Positions 50,901-58,922 of a stretch of 58,922 nucleotides of DNA are shown in pieces; position 1 is the stretch's first letter, and every line of letters begins with the position of its first letter. The notes beneath the pieces are model-generated. The model was not told the DNA's origin and did not search any database. It saw only the letters and a list, made by a program, of their open reading frames with translations. The stretch covers positions 1-58,922 of the forward strand of contig NZ_JAIXST010000075.1 of NCBI RefSeq assembly GCF_027484545.1. The letters are read 5' to 3'. The translations under genes were made by a program, and so were the position numbers. The stretch comes from Runella sp. (lineage in GTDB: Bacteria > Bacteroidota > Bacteroidia > Cytophagales > Spirosomataceae).

Positions 50901-52061
50901 ATGAAATTCTATAACGAAACCCTTCTTCGCAACGAATACGCTCAGAAAGCAGTCCAACGCTTTCAAAAAGAGGGCCTCTTGAGTGAGAGTCAGGCCACGG
51001 AAATTCAGAAACTCCACGCTGAGGTACCCTACAATCCCAACATTTTCATCAAGGCTGTCCTGTTTTTGTTTGGCGGCTTTGGGTTCAGTTTTGGAAGCTC
51101 CTTTGTCGCCCTGGCTGTTTTGGGCGAATCGTTTGTCGGCTTTGCCATTATCTCCATGATTTACGGCGTTGGGACTTTATTTGCCCTTCGGTATTTTATC
51201 CGAGAAAGAAAACTGCATTTTTCGGGCCTCGACAATGCGTTGTTATACTGCATTTTAGGGTCGTTTGGGCCCATAGTTTTTCAAATTTATGACAGTGCCA
51301 AAATCGATGAACTATGGGTGGGAGCGTTATTGTTTTTGCCTTTTTTACTGGCGGCTGCTTATAGTTTTGGCGAACCGTTGGTGGCCTTGGGAGCCTTTTT
51401 GACCACCTTGTTTATCATTGCCTCGCTATTAATGAAAAATCCCGTCGGAAAATCGTTGCTTCCTTTTGCATTGATGATTTGTACGGGCATAACGTATGAG
51501 GTGATTCGACGCTTTTTGAAAAAAGAAACTTCGTTTTATTGGCAAATGGCTCTTTACTGGGTGAGTATCGCGGCCTTGGTGCTGTTTTATGCCGCAGGTA
51601 ATTACCTCGTTGTACGTCAGGCCAATGCAGCCCTCAATGGCCTGCCCGACCCCGCACCAGAGATTGCGTTTGCACCGTTATTTTGGGGGCTGACCTTTCT
51701 GATTCCCGTTTTTTACCTGTACAGAGGCTTTCGTTGGCGCGACCGTACCTTGATTACGTTGGGGATTTTGGCGGTCGTTTGTTCGATTTTGACTGTACGT
51801 TTTTATCACGCGGTTTTGCCTGTGGAGTGGGGGATGATACTCGGCGGAATAGCTGCTTCTGTAATCGCCTACGTCGTGATTCGACAACTCAAAACGCCGA
51901 AATATGGTTTTAGTTTTGCTCCCGAAGCAGGAGAAAATGCTCAGTTTAGGATTGAAACGGTCGTTTTATCCCAAATTACCACCAACATTCAAACGGCTGA
52001 TAGCGGTGTACAATTCGGCGGTGGTGATTTTGGCGGTGGTGGAGCAGGGGCGAAGTATTAA
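50901..52061 (+). CDS. DUF2157/DUF4401-like membrane protein with glycine-rich tail
   Basis: 386 residues. The N-terminal cytosolic segment (NEYAQKAVQRFQKEGLLSESQATEIQKLH) resembles that of the gene before it; about ten membrane helices follow. The C-terminus ends FGGGDFGGGGAGAKY, like the tails of TPM/YgcG-type proteins. Function unknown; the pair probably forms one membrane unit. It is followed 61 bases on by a secreted hydrolase-like gene. Confidence 0.75.
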   Translation: MKFYNETLLRNEYAQKAVQRFQKEGLLSESQATEIQKLHAEVPYNPNIFIKAVLFLFGGFGFSFGSSFVALAVLGESFVGFAIISMIYGVGTLFALRYFIRERKLHFSGLDNALLYCILGSFGPIVFQIYDSAKIDELWVGALLFLPFLLAAAYSFGEPLVALGAFLTTLFIIASLLMKNPVGKSLLPFALMICTGITYEVIRRFLKKETSFYWQMALYWVSIAALVLFYAAGNYLVVRQANAALNGLPDPAPEIAFAPLFWGLTFLIPVFYLYRGFRWRDRTLITLGILAVVCSILTVRFYHAVLPVEWGMILGGIAASVIAYVVIRQLKTPKYGFSFAPEAGENAQFRIETVVLSQITTNIQTADSGVQFGGGDFGGGGAGAKY

Positions 52062-52122
52062 AAATGAGGTAAAATTGGGGCTTATGACGCTTTGGAGAAT
52101 GAATTGATCCATTCGCTATTGT

Positions 52123-54261
52123 ATGAAAAAGCCTCTCGTTTTATATATTCTTCTGCTCTTTTGGCCCTTTACTTTTTGCTTTGCTCAGAAAACAACTCAA
52201 TCTGCTCCCCCCATCAAGTGGCCCGTTGGTATTCCTTGGTGGAAGCAAAATAACCTGCGGGTGATTCAGACGAATTTGCCGGCGTATGAAGCCGCTACGT
52301 TAAATGCTGATTCCTTACTGAAAGACTTGGAAGCGTGTTCGGCCAATACGCTTTTAATCAACGCGGGGGGGATTATGGCGTTTTATCCTACCCAACTGGA
52401 TTTTCAGTACACCAATCCGTACATGAAAGGAAATATGTTGGGCGACGTCATTCAACGATGTCATCAGCGGGGAATTAAGGTCATCGTACGGTTTGATTTC
52501 AGTCGGGTACACGAAAGTATTTTCAAGGCGCACCCCGATTGGTGCTACCTTTCGCCCAAGGGCGAACGTATCATCAACACCGACATGTACGTGGTGTCTA
52601 TCAACGCGCCTTACGTGCAGGATAAGGCGTTTAAAATCATAGAGGAAGTCATTGACCGTTTTGCGGTTGACGGTATTTTTCTCAACATGCCCGGGTATCA
52701 GGTCAATAATCCGTACGAAGGCAAATACCACGGCATTGACCAGAATAACTACGATAAAAAACGCTTTGCCGACTACAGTAATGGGTTGGCGTTGCCGACA
52801 GAAGAAAACAAAGCTGATGCCGTTTTTCAGAAATACTTAGAATTTAAGAAGTTCACGGTGGAAGATTGGTCAAAACGGTTGCACACGTTGGTAAAATCGA
52901 AGAGCGACCAAATTGCCATTTGTACCTACCTGGATAAGTACGTGGACATTATTCGCCACGAATCACAAACCAACAGCTTGCTCTATTGGCCCTATATGTC
53001 GTCCGACAACGTGGGGAATGCCGTTAATTCTTTCCCCGACCACATCATCAGCAACAGCAGTATTCAGCAAATTTCCTTTCAGTCGCGGTACAATGCGGTG
53101 GAACCCGAGGAAGTTTCCATTCGGTTGTATGAAAACATCGCCAATGGTTCGGGCTTGGATATCAGCATGATGGGCGATATGCGCGGTTACGAAGACGAGC
53201 GTAATTACGACGTGATTAAGAAAATCTACGCCCATCACAAAAAATACGAACCGTATTTTGGGAAATACACCTCCGTCGCTAAAATTGCGGTGATAGCGCC
53301 GGGTTCGTGGCCGAGTGGGGCGCCGATGCAGGAATATCGGGGAATTCAGTTGATGCTGAAAGAAGCCCATATTCCTTTTGATATTGTGGAAGACGCCCAA
53401 ATCGAACATCTTTCGGATAAAATCAAAGACTATCGACTGCTGATTTTGCCCGATATTACGTATCTGAGCAAGGCATCGGTGCAGGTGCTGAAAGAAGCAA
53501 GTCAACAGGGAGTGAATCTGATTGCGACCAATCAGACGCTGTTTGATAATCCCGAAGTCTTATTCCAATTGTTTGGGGCCAAAATTATCAACAAAGATCA
53601 CGAAGGCAGCGGTTTTTATTTGACGCCGGATAACAAGGACGTTTTCAAACGCTTCACCAAACAGAAAATGCTGTTTTGGAAGTTTAATTTAGGACTGTAC
53701 GATTTATCGGGAACGGACAAAAAAATGCTCCCGATTCTCTCCAAAGGTCGCCCTGGACCGCCCGAAATCATTGGAGGCCACGAGCCTACGGGCTACTATG
53801 CGATGGGCTTGAAACAACACGAAAAAAGCAAAGCAGTGCTGTTGCCCATCAACTTGGGTAGGTTGTACTATCTGCATGGCTATGAGGAGCATAAGAATAT
53901 TTTGCTGGATGTGATTGACGCTGTTTTTCCCGAAGCCAATCAATTGCTGCAGACCAATGCGCACGAGCGAGTAGAAGTGATTTTGCAGGAATACATCAAA
54001 AACGTTCCCGAAAACCGAGAGAAGAAAACCAAAGACGGTCTGATTGTTCACCTCGTTAATTTGACGGGCTTTAGCGGGAATACCTATTTTGAACCGTTAC
54101 CTTTGTACCACCTGTTGTTTAAAATTCAATTGTCCTTTAAGCCCTCGAAGGTAGTTGCAATGGTCAATAAACAGCTGGTGGTCTATACGTGGAAAGACGG
54201 TTTTTTGGAATTGCAACTCAGTCAACTGAACGATTTTGAAGGGATTGTGATTGATAGGTAG
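52123..54261 (+). CDS. Secreted hypothetical glycoside hydrolase (GHL/beta-galactosidase-like)
   Basis: 712 residues with a signal peptide (MKKPLVLYILLLFWPFTFCFAQ). A TIM-barrel-like first half has NTLLINAGGIMAFYPTQLDFQY, RGIKVIVRFDFSRVHESIFKAHPDWCYLSPKGE and VDGIFLNMPGY, as in the putative glycosyl hydrolase families related to alpha-fucosidase/GH42. The middle region (about 385-520, KIAVIAPGSWPSG...YRLLILPDITYLS) looks like the glutamine-amidotransferase-like trimerisation domain of beta-galactosidases; a small C-terminal beta domain follows. It is likely a periplasmic or surface sugar hydrolase; substrate and catalytic residues are not assignable from sequence. Confidence 0.78.
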   Translation: MKKPLVLYILLLFWPFTFCFAQKTTQSAPPIKWPVGIPWWKQNNLRVIQTNLPAYEAATLNADSLLKDLEACSANTLLINAGGIMAFYPTQLDFQYTNPYMKGNMLGDVIQRCHQRGIKVIVRFDFSRVHESIFKAHPDWCYLSPKGERIINTDMYVVSINAPYVQDKAFKIIEEVIDRFAVDGIFLNMPGYQVNNPYEGKYHGIDQNNYDKKRFADYSNGLALPTEENKADAVFQKYLEFKKFTVEDWSKRLHTLVKSKSDQIAICTYLDKYVDIIRHESQTNSLLYWPYMSSDNVGNAVNSFPDHIISNSSIQQISFQSRYNAVEPEEVSIRLYENIANGSGLDISMMGDMRGYEDERNYDVIKKIYAHHKKYEPYFGKYTSVAKIAVIAPGSWPSGAPMQEYRGIQLMLKEAHIPFDIVEDAQIEHLSDKIKDYRLLILPDITYLSKASVQVLKEASQQGVNLIATNQTLFDNPEVLFQLFGAKIINKDHEGSGFYLTPDNKDVFKRFTKQKMLFWKFNLGLYDLSGTDKKMLPILSKGRPGPPEIIGGHEPTGYYAMGLKQHEKSKAVLLPINLGRLYYLHGYEEHKNILLDVIDAVFPEANQLLQTNAHERVEVILQEYIKNVPENREKKTKDGLIVHLVNLTGFSGNTYFEPLPLYHLLFKIQLSFKPSKVVAMVNKQLVVYTWKDGFLELQLSQLNDFEGIVIDR

Positions 54262-54311
54262 AAAAAATACACATATAGCTGAACATTTTCTAAATTAGAG
54301 TATCAAAAATC

Positions 54312-55997
54312 ATGAAAGGAATTCAAGAAACATCCAATAAAACTTATCGCCAATTGATGGGGAATGGTTTACGTTATGAAATCCCCAAATTTCAACGAGA
54401 TTATACTTGGGAGTATGAACAATGGGATGATTTATGGCAGGATATTAAAATGCTCATTACCAATGAAGAAAAGGAGCATTACTTAGGGTATTTAGTTCTT
54501 CAAACTTCGAATAATAAAAACTATTTTATAATTGATGGGCAGCAAAGACTAACAACTTTAAGTATATTAATCCTCACTGTTCTGAAATGTTTAAATGATT
54601 TAGTAGAGAGCAATGTTGAGAGTGATAATAACTATAAGAGGAAAGAAAATTTACTGAATAGTTATATAGGTTATGTAGATCCCGTAACTTTAATATCAAA
54701 TAATAAGCTTAAATTAAACAGAAATAGTGATGATTACTATAAGCAATATTTAGTTTTACTAAGAGATTTGCCTCTTAGAAATACTAATACCTCAGAAAAG
54801 CACATGCGGGAATGTTTTAATTGGTATTATGATAAAGTAAAAAAAGAATTTAAAAGTGGTGAAAAACTTGCTGGATTCATAGATGATATTGTAGATAAAT
54901 TATTCTTTACGGTTATTGAAGTTACTGATCAATTGAATGCTTTCAAGGTTTTTGAGACACTTAATGCAAGAGGAGTTCAACTTTCTTCATCTGATTTATT
55001 AAAAAACCATCTTTTCTCGGTGGTTGATGAGACAAAACTCCATGTTTCAGAAATAGAAGAATTAGAGAATATTTGGAGCAGTATTGTAGGTAAACTTGGC
55101 GAACAGAAATTTGAAGATTATTTGAGGTATTACTGGAATAGTTACAATAAAACCGTTGGGAAGAAGAACTTGTTTAAGACAATAAAAAGCAGTATACTTA
55201 CAAAAGAAGCTGTATTTAGCTTGGTTAGAAATTTAAAAGATACTGCAGACTTGTTTTTAGCAATTCAAAACCCCGATGATGAATTTTGGAAGTCTAACCT
55301 TGAAATTAAAGAATCATTAGGGGAATTAAAGCTGTTTCAAATTAGACAGACGAATTCTCTTTTATTGTCAGGTTACAAAAACCTCGAAATAAACTATTTT
55401 AAAAAATTGGTAAAAATTTGTGCTGTTATTTCATTTCGATATAATATTATTGGTGGCTTAAATCCTAATGCACAAGAAGATGTATATAATTCAATTGCTT
55501 TGAAAATAAATACAGAAAAAAAATATGGAATTTTAGATTTTCAATCTATTTATGTGCCTGACAGTAGTTTTGAAAATGATTTTTCTACTAAACAATTTAA
55601 AAATACGAGTAGAAACCACAAAATTGTTAAATATATTTTGGCAAAAATTGAAGAGTATAAATTTAGAAACGAAATTAATTACGACAGTGACTTATATACT
55701 ATTGAACATATTTTGCCTGAGAGCGCTGATGAAAGTTGGGGAAATTTTTCTCAAGAAGAGTTGAATCGTTCAATTTATCGTATTGGTAATCTTTGCTTAT
55801 TGGAACGGAAATTAAACAAAGAAGCAGACATTTTAAAATATATTGACAAAGTTAAAATTTTTGAAAAAAGCAAAAGTCACCTTACGAGTTCTATTCCGAA
55901 TAATTATACTAGTTGGAACGAAGCAAAAGTTTCTTCACGCCAAAAGGAATTGGCTAAAGATGCTAAGTCTATTTGGCGAATTCAAGAATTAAATTGA
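54312..55997 (+). CDS. DUF262-DUF1524 protein (GmrSD-type, probable modification-dependent restriction)
   Basis: 561 residues. The N-terminal DUF262 part has YEIPKFQRDYTWEYEQWDDL (about 26-45) and FIIDGQQRLTTLSIL (about 74-88), the ParB-like NTPase motif; the C-terminal DUF1524 part has YTIEHILPES (about 461-470) and YRIGNLCLLERKLNKEAD, the His-Asn-type nuclease motif. This is the fused GmrS-GmrD layout of type IV restriction and other anti-phage nucleases. The gene is strikingly AT-rich compared with both neighbours, implying recent transfer. It stands alone between a hydrolase gene and the RluA gene. Confidence 0.9.
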   Translation: MKGIQETSNKTYRQLMGNGLRYEIPKFQRDYTWEYEQWDDLWQDIKMLITNEEKEHYLGYLVLQTSNNKNYFIIDGQQRLTTLSILILTVLKCLNDLVESNVESDNNYKRKENLLNSYIGYVDPVTLISNNKLKLNRNSDDYYKQYLVLLRDLPLRNTNTSEKHMRECFNWYYDKVKKEFKSGEKLAGFIDDIVDKLFFTVIEVTDQLNAFKVFETLNARGVQLSSSDLLKNHLFSVVDETKLHVSEIEELENIWSSIVGKLGEQKFEDYLRYYWNSYNKTVGKKNLFKTIKSSILTKEAVFSLVRNLKDTADLFLAIQNPDDEFWKSNLEIKESLGELKLFQIRQTNSLLLSGYKNLEINYFKKLVKICAVISFRYNIIGGLNPNAQEDVYNSIALKINTEKKYGILDFQSIYVPDSSFENDFSTKQFKNTSRNHKIVKYILAKIEEYKFRNEINYDSDLYTIEHILPESADESWGNFSQEELNRSIYRIGNLCLLERKLNKEADILKYIDKVKIFEKSKSHLTSSIPNNYTSWNEAKVSSRQKELAKDAKSIWRIQELN

Positions 55998-56028
55998 AGA
56001 TAATACTCCTCCAATGAATCATGAAAGA

Positions 56029-56057
56029 TTGGGGTTTATTGGCTTCTGTTATCTTTG
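56029..56057 (+). promoter_or_regulatory. Bacteroidota-type promoter for the pseudouridine synthase
   Basis: TTG at 56029-56031 and TATCTTTG at 56050-56057, 18 bases apart. The start codon follows at 56073, giving a very short leader. Confidence 0.65.
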
Positions 56058-56072
56058 AATAAATTTCAAGAA

Positions 56073-56951
56073 ATGAATAAAGATAAACCGTCTGCGTACC
56101 TGAAAGTGACCGAAGAGGTCGAACTGATGTTGTTTTTGATAGCTCAGTTGCCGCAAAAAAATCGGAATAATATCAAAACTCTGTTGCGGGATAAACAGGT
56201 GTTGGTGGAAGGCCGCGTGGTGACGCAATTCAATCATCTCCTGAAACCCAATCAAAAAGTGGAAATCAGCGGGAGCAAAGCCGGAAGAGAGCAAAAATAC
56301 GCCGGGCTTACCATTTTATTTGAAGACCCGCACCTGATTGTGATTGAAAAACAAGAAGGAACGCTTTCGATTGCCACCGACCGCCGAGAAGACCAAACGG
56401 CTTACAGCATTCTGAGTAGCCACGTAAAGCAACAAAGCCCGACTCATAAAATCTTTATCGTTCATCGTCTTGACCGCGAAACGTCAGGAGTAATGGTGTT
56501 TGCCAAAAGTGAAAAAATACAAAAAATGCTTCAGGAATCTTGGGGACCCACGACCAAAGAACGAACGTATTTGGCGGTGGTAGGCGGTGTTTTGGCAGAG
56601 CCTTCGGGGACGATTATTTCGTATTTGAATGAGAGTAAAGCGTTGATTGTGTACTCCAGTCAAAACCCCAATCAGGGACAAAAAGCCATAACGCACTACG
56701 AAACCATCCAATCCAATAAGCAGTTTTCGCTCCTGAAAGTCAACCTCGAAACAGGGCGAAAAAACCAGATTCGCGTTCACATGCAGGACTTGGGGCATTC
56801 GGTGATTGGCGATAAAAAATACGGCTCCAGCCTCAATCCCATTGGCCGTTTGGGACTTCATGCGTGGATTTTAGGTTTCACGCATCCAATAACGAAGGAA
56901 AAACTTCGTTTTGAAACGAAAGTTCCACCGAAATTTTTGAGCTTGTTTTGA
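56073..56951 (+). CDS. RluA-family pseudouridine synthase
   Basis: 292 residues from ATG 56073. The upstream TTG would place the start inside the promoter -7 box, so the ATG is preferred. An S4-like N-terminal region (NIKTLLRDKQVLVEGRVVTQFNHLLKPNQKVEI) precedes the RluA core with the catalytic Asp in FIVHRLDRETSGVMVFAKS (about 137-155) and the conserved GRKNQIRVHMQDLGHSVIGDKKYGS near 235-260. It isomerises specific uridines in 23S rRNA or tRNA; the exact site cannot be told. Confidence 0.92.
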   Translation: MNKDKPSAYLKVTEEVELMLFLIAQLPQKNRNNIKTLLRDKQVLVEGRVVTQFNHLLKPNQKVEISGSKAGREQKYAGLTILFEDPHLIVIEKQEGTLSIATDRREDQTAYSILSSHVKQQSPTHKIFIVHRLDRETSGVMVFAKSEKIQKMLQESWGPTTKERTYLAVVGGVLAEPSGTIISYLNESKALIVYSSQNPNQGQKAITHYETIQSNKQFSLLKVNLETGRKNQIRVHMQDLGHSVIGDKKYGSSLNPIGRLGLHAWILGFTHPITKEKLRFETKVPPKFLSLF

Positions 56952-57097
56952 GAGCCCGAAGCAGGAAATACGAAATAGGAGGTAAGAGGCAGGAAAATGT
57001 CTTAGTTCTGATTTCTTACTTTAAATGCACTTCGATTTTTAGTTAACTATTTGTCAAAAAAATGATAACTTGCTATTAAATTAAAACCTGTACAACT

Positions 57098-57202
57098 ATG
57101 TCAAAAGATAAGCCTGCAAGAGAAAAGAAAAAAGAATCTGAAAAAGATTTGAAGCAAAAGCGTGCTGAGAAAAAAGCAAAACGCGAAAGCAAAAGAGACT
57201 AA
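57098..57202 (+). CDS. Small highly charged protein, 34 aa
   Basis: ATG 57098 to TAA 57202. The sequence is almost wholly Lys, Glu, Arg, Asp and Ser (MSKDKPAREKKKESEKDLKQ and onward), a single amphipathic coil with net positive charge. It is followed by a strong hairpin terminator at 57212-57238, which supports expression as a separate unit. Small basic proteins of this kind could bind nucleic acid or ribosomes; no family is assigned. Confidence 0.55.
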   Translation: MSKDKPAREKKKESEKDLKQKRAEKKAKRESKRD

Positions 57203-57211
57203 CTCTCAATA

Positions 57212-57238
57212 GGGACGGGGCTTTATTTTACCCGTCCC
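57212..57238. terminator. Bidirectional hairpin between convergent genes
   Basis: GGGACGGG (57212-57219) and CCCGTCCC (57231-57238), an 8-bp perfect stem with an AT-rich 11-base loop. The right arm also encodes the last residues of the minus-strand propeller gene, so the two functions overlap. Confidence 0.65.
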
Positions 57239-58359
57239 AATCCAAATTGGTCACCTAACCGGACAGGTTTGGGACCGTTAAAGTGAATTTCCATCATTTT
57301 TTCGCTGTGAACTCCCTGCTGATGTTCGTCAATAAGGGTTGTAATAATTTTGTGTGTGGCCACATCGATGATTTCTCCCGTTGAAGGGTACGCGTAACGA
57401 CCGTCCAGACTAAACGTGACCCAGCCCGGTTGGTCACGAAGTGCCAAGCTTCCGATTTGACGGGGCGGCAGAGACGTTGCATCAAAAAAATGCACCTGCT
57501 GATTGGCTCCGTCTACTACCCAAACTTCACGCTCATCAGGCGTCAATCCTACCCCGTGACTCGGGCAGCCGTGACGTTTAACGGGCCCTTTCTGAAAGCC
57601 GCTAACCTCCATCCGATTCAGCATTTTTCCCGTTTTGAGGTCACCAATTTCAAATCCCAATAAATCATTGACGTTGACAAAACACAGCGTTTGCTTCCCA
57701 TTCACCGTAAAAGGTCGAATAGAAGCACTAAACGGACCCACTTGGCGGGTTTCGGAAGGTTTTTGCGCGTTGACTACGGTGAGAAAAGGAGAACGTAATC
57801 CTGCCAAATACACTTCTTTGCCATTCAATCCAAAAACGGTATTGTGCGCACCTGAATTGGTAATGATTTTCTGCTTGACATCGCCGGTGGCTGCATCGAC
57901 GACCGCCCAAAAGTCTTTCTCGAAGGTGGGCAAATAAATGGTTTTTCCGTCGGGAGAAATGGCCATGCGGTCGCAACCGTCTTCGTATTTGCGCTCCCAT
58001 TTGATTTTTTCAGTCACCAAATCAATGCACTGCACGGTTTGGATAGTGCTGATATACACGCAATTAGTCGCCAAACTCGCACAAATGCCCTTTACATTGA
58101 TGGGAGCCCCTTTCTCGTCTAAGCCTGCGGTTGGAATGCGTTTGATAAAACGATAATTGTCGTCAATGTCAAAAACCAGCAAACCGTGTCCGCCGTATTC
58201 CAGATAATTTCGAATGCCCGGCGTTGCTACGTACAAATAGCGCTTAGTGGCAGCGGCAGTATGGCTGTTTTTCTGAACCGTATTGGTAAAAAGCAGGAGA
58301 ATAATAAAAGAAGGCAAAGCCAATCGTGCCCAATTCAGAATGGAGCGTTTCATAAACAA
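57223..58359 (-). CDS. Secreted YVTN/cytochrome-cd1-like beta-propeller protein
   Basis: 378 residues with a signal anchor or signal peptide (about 8-32, LARLALPSFIILLLFTNTV). The rest shows repeated propeller blades: GLLVFDIDDNYRFIKRIPT, DRMAISPDGKTIYLPT, AVVDAATGDVKQKI, VGLTPDEREVWVVDGANQQVHFFDA and WVTFSLDGRYAYPSTGEIIDVATHKII. The periodic S/TPDGK-type turns fit the YVTN-like propeller family. There is no catalytic motif; such proteins act as binding or scaffold modules in the periplasm. Start may be the Met at 58353 or 58359. Confidence 0.82.
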   Translation of the reverse strand: MFMKRSILNWARLALPSFIILLLFTNTVQKNSHTAAATKRYLYVATPGIRNYLEYGGHGLLVFDIDDNYRFIKRIPTAGLDEKGAPINVKGICASLATNCVYISTIQTVQCIDLVTEKIKWERKYEDGCDRMAISPDGKTIYLPTFEKDFWAVVDAATGDVKQKIITNSGAHNTVFGLNGKEVYLAGLRSPFLTVVNAQKPSETRQVGPFSASIRPFTVNGKQTLCFVNVNDLLGFEIGDLKTGKMLNRMEVSGFQKGPVKRHGCPSHGVGLTPDEREVWVVDGANQQVHFFDATSLPPRQIGSLALRDQPGWVTFSLDGRYAYPSTGEIIDVATHKIITTLIDEHQQGVHSEKMMEIHFNGPKPVRLGDQFGLGRVK

Positions 58360-58706
58360 AGGGATTAAGAGCCGGAATAATTAGTTGTGTGGATTCTAAG
58401 CAAAATCCACAGAAACAAAAGCAGCAAGAGGTATCAAAATAATGAAACAAACTTGGATAGTTTATTTCGGCTTGTGTTCTTTGGGAGGCGGGAACGGTGC
58501 GCCGCTGCGAGCCTTTTGATAAGTGTTGCTCGTAAAGATACGAGCAGGTGCTTTTTGCCTGGCTTATCCAGGCGACACGGAAATTATAAATGAATATAAA
58601 CCGTTTAATAACTTTATTGGAAAATCCACAATAAAAATACAGGTTTCATTTCGATTATTGTTAGCTTTGAGCTTGTTCCATTTCTAAACCCTTCAAAATA
58701 GCTACT
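58360..58706. other. Gene-free stretch with paired hairpins and a -7 box
   Basis: 347 bases with no credible gene. It holds TGTGGATT...AATCCACA (about 58389-58412), TGCTCGTA-AAGA-TACGAGCA (58527-58546) and GCCTGG...CCAGGC (about 58558-58574), the last two in tandem like the paired-hairpin repeats elsewhere. TAGCTTTG at 58672-58679 may be the -7 box for the gene starting at 58707. Confidence 0.5.
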
Positions 58707-58847
58707 ATGCGAAAATTATTAATTTATCTTCTGCTATCTACTTTCGTCAACTTAGTAGGTTTTGCACAATCAACGATAATTACGCCCGGTGGGACAACTG
58801 AAAGGCAGGATTCAAGTTACAAATGCAACTTCTTGATGGTTAGTTAA
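58707..58847 (+). pseudogene. Secreted protein gene cut off by an IS30-type insertion
   Basis: ATG 58707 opens a signal peptide (MRKLLIYLLLSTFVNLVGFAQ) and about 13 mature residues (STIITPGGTTERQ). The frame then enters the 3' end of a transposase gene on the other strand and stops at TAA 58847. The host gene is thus truncated; the rest may lie beyond the IS outside this window. Confidence 0.7.
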
Positions 58848-58922
58848 TTGATTAAAAATTTGATTTGGTGTTTGAAAATCATGTCTTTTTCTTGGCCTGT
58901 TATTAAGTTCATTCTCTACAAA
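58812..58922 (-). mobile_element. IS30-family transposase, C-terminal end (partial)
   Basis: The minus strand reads FVENELNNRPRKRHDFQTPN, then QIFNQLTNHQEVAFVT and stop. The LNNRPRKRxxFxTPNxxF motif is the conserved C-terminus of IS30 transposases. The element enters from beyond the right edge; its terminal repeat should lie close to 58800-58812. Confidence 0.85.

Overview
The window looks like chromosomal DNA of a Bacteroidota member, most likely a Cytophagales relative (inference). Supporting signs are TTG-N18-TAnnTTTG promoters (8692-8720, 34134-34162, 56029-56057), few Shine-Dalgarno sequences, a short CarB of 942 residues, a LytS-type histidine kinase, DUF4238, an AAA/DUF4143 ATPase, DUF262 proteins and an IS30-type transposase end. 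I saw no rRNA, tRNA or CRISPR array.

Layout. 0-5 kb is a worn accessory edge: a dGTPase gene with two compensating frameshifts, a DUF4238 protein and a LytS kinase whose expected response regulator is missing. 5-8.6 kb holds a large secreted GH78 alpha-L-rhamnosidase. 8.8-26.7 kb is a protocatechuate/4-hydroxybenzoate (beta-ketoadipate) catabolic cluster: AAHS transporter, divergent AraC regulator, pcaH, pcaG, pcaB, a fused pcaD-pcaC (pcaL), pobA, a fused 3-oxoacid CoA-transferase, pcaF, a Bcr/CflA-type exporter, an acyl-CoA dehydrogenase, an FAD monooxygenase, a DUF3237 protein and a second fused CoA-transferase. 26.8-33.9 kb has two AraC regulators around a decaying stretch (porin-like gene broken by a 16-bp insert, two alcohol dehydrogenases damaged at their 5' ends, a cupin lipoprotein, an acyltransferase, a cyclophilin-like lipoprotein). 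34.2-45.5 kb is a hydroxycinnamate (ferulate/coumarate) cluster: MFS transporter, crotonase, feruloyl-CoA synthase, 17beta-HSD10-like SDR, MetE-like methyltransferase, secreted alpha/beta hydrolase, ACMSD-type amidohydrolase and a second AAHS transporter, interrupted by a four-helix-bundle gene and an AAA/DUF4143 ATPase. 45.9-58.9 kb mixes housekeeping genes (carB, an RluA-type pseudouridine synthase), membrane proteins, a putative glycoside hydrolase, two DUF262 genes (one truncated), a YVTN-like propeller and an IS30-type end.

Likely flow of metabolism (inference): esterase and transporters bring in hydroxycinnamates and hydroxybenzoates; Fcs, crotonase and SDR shorten the side chain; PobA makes protocatechuate; PcaHG, PcaB, PcaL, a CoA-transferase and PcaF take it to succinyl-CoA and acetyl-CoA.

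The most unusual feature is repeat invasion of the catabolic genes. A 24-31 bp C/G palindromic repeat (core CCCCCATTGGGGG followed by a second G run) occurs seven times between 14.3 and 26.0 kb, often read in frame within proteins or fused to start codons. Two inverted copies bracket a DUF559 (PD-(D/E)XK nuclease-like) domain inserted in frame between the A and B halves of a CoA-transferase (25553-26014, 462 bp = 154 codons). This resembles a small nuclease-bearing mobile element that survives inside open reading frames, with the solo repeats as possible non-autonomous copies. Other repeat families are long ATTCGTCATTC palindromes filling operon spacers, a GC-rich mini-palindrome nested in them, and paired hairpins behind genes.
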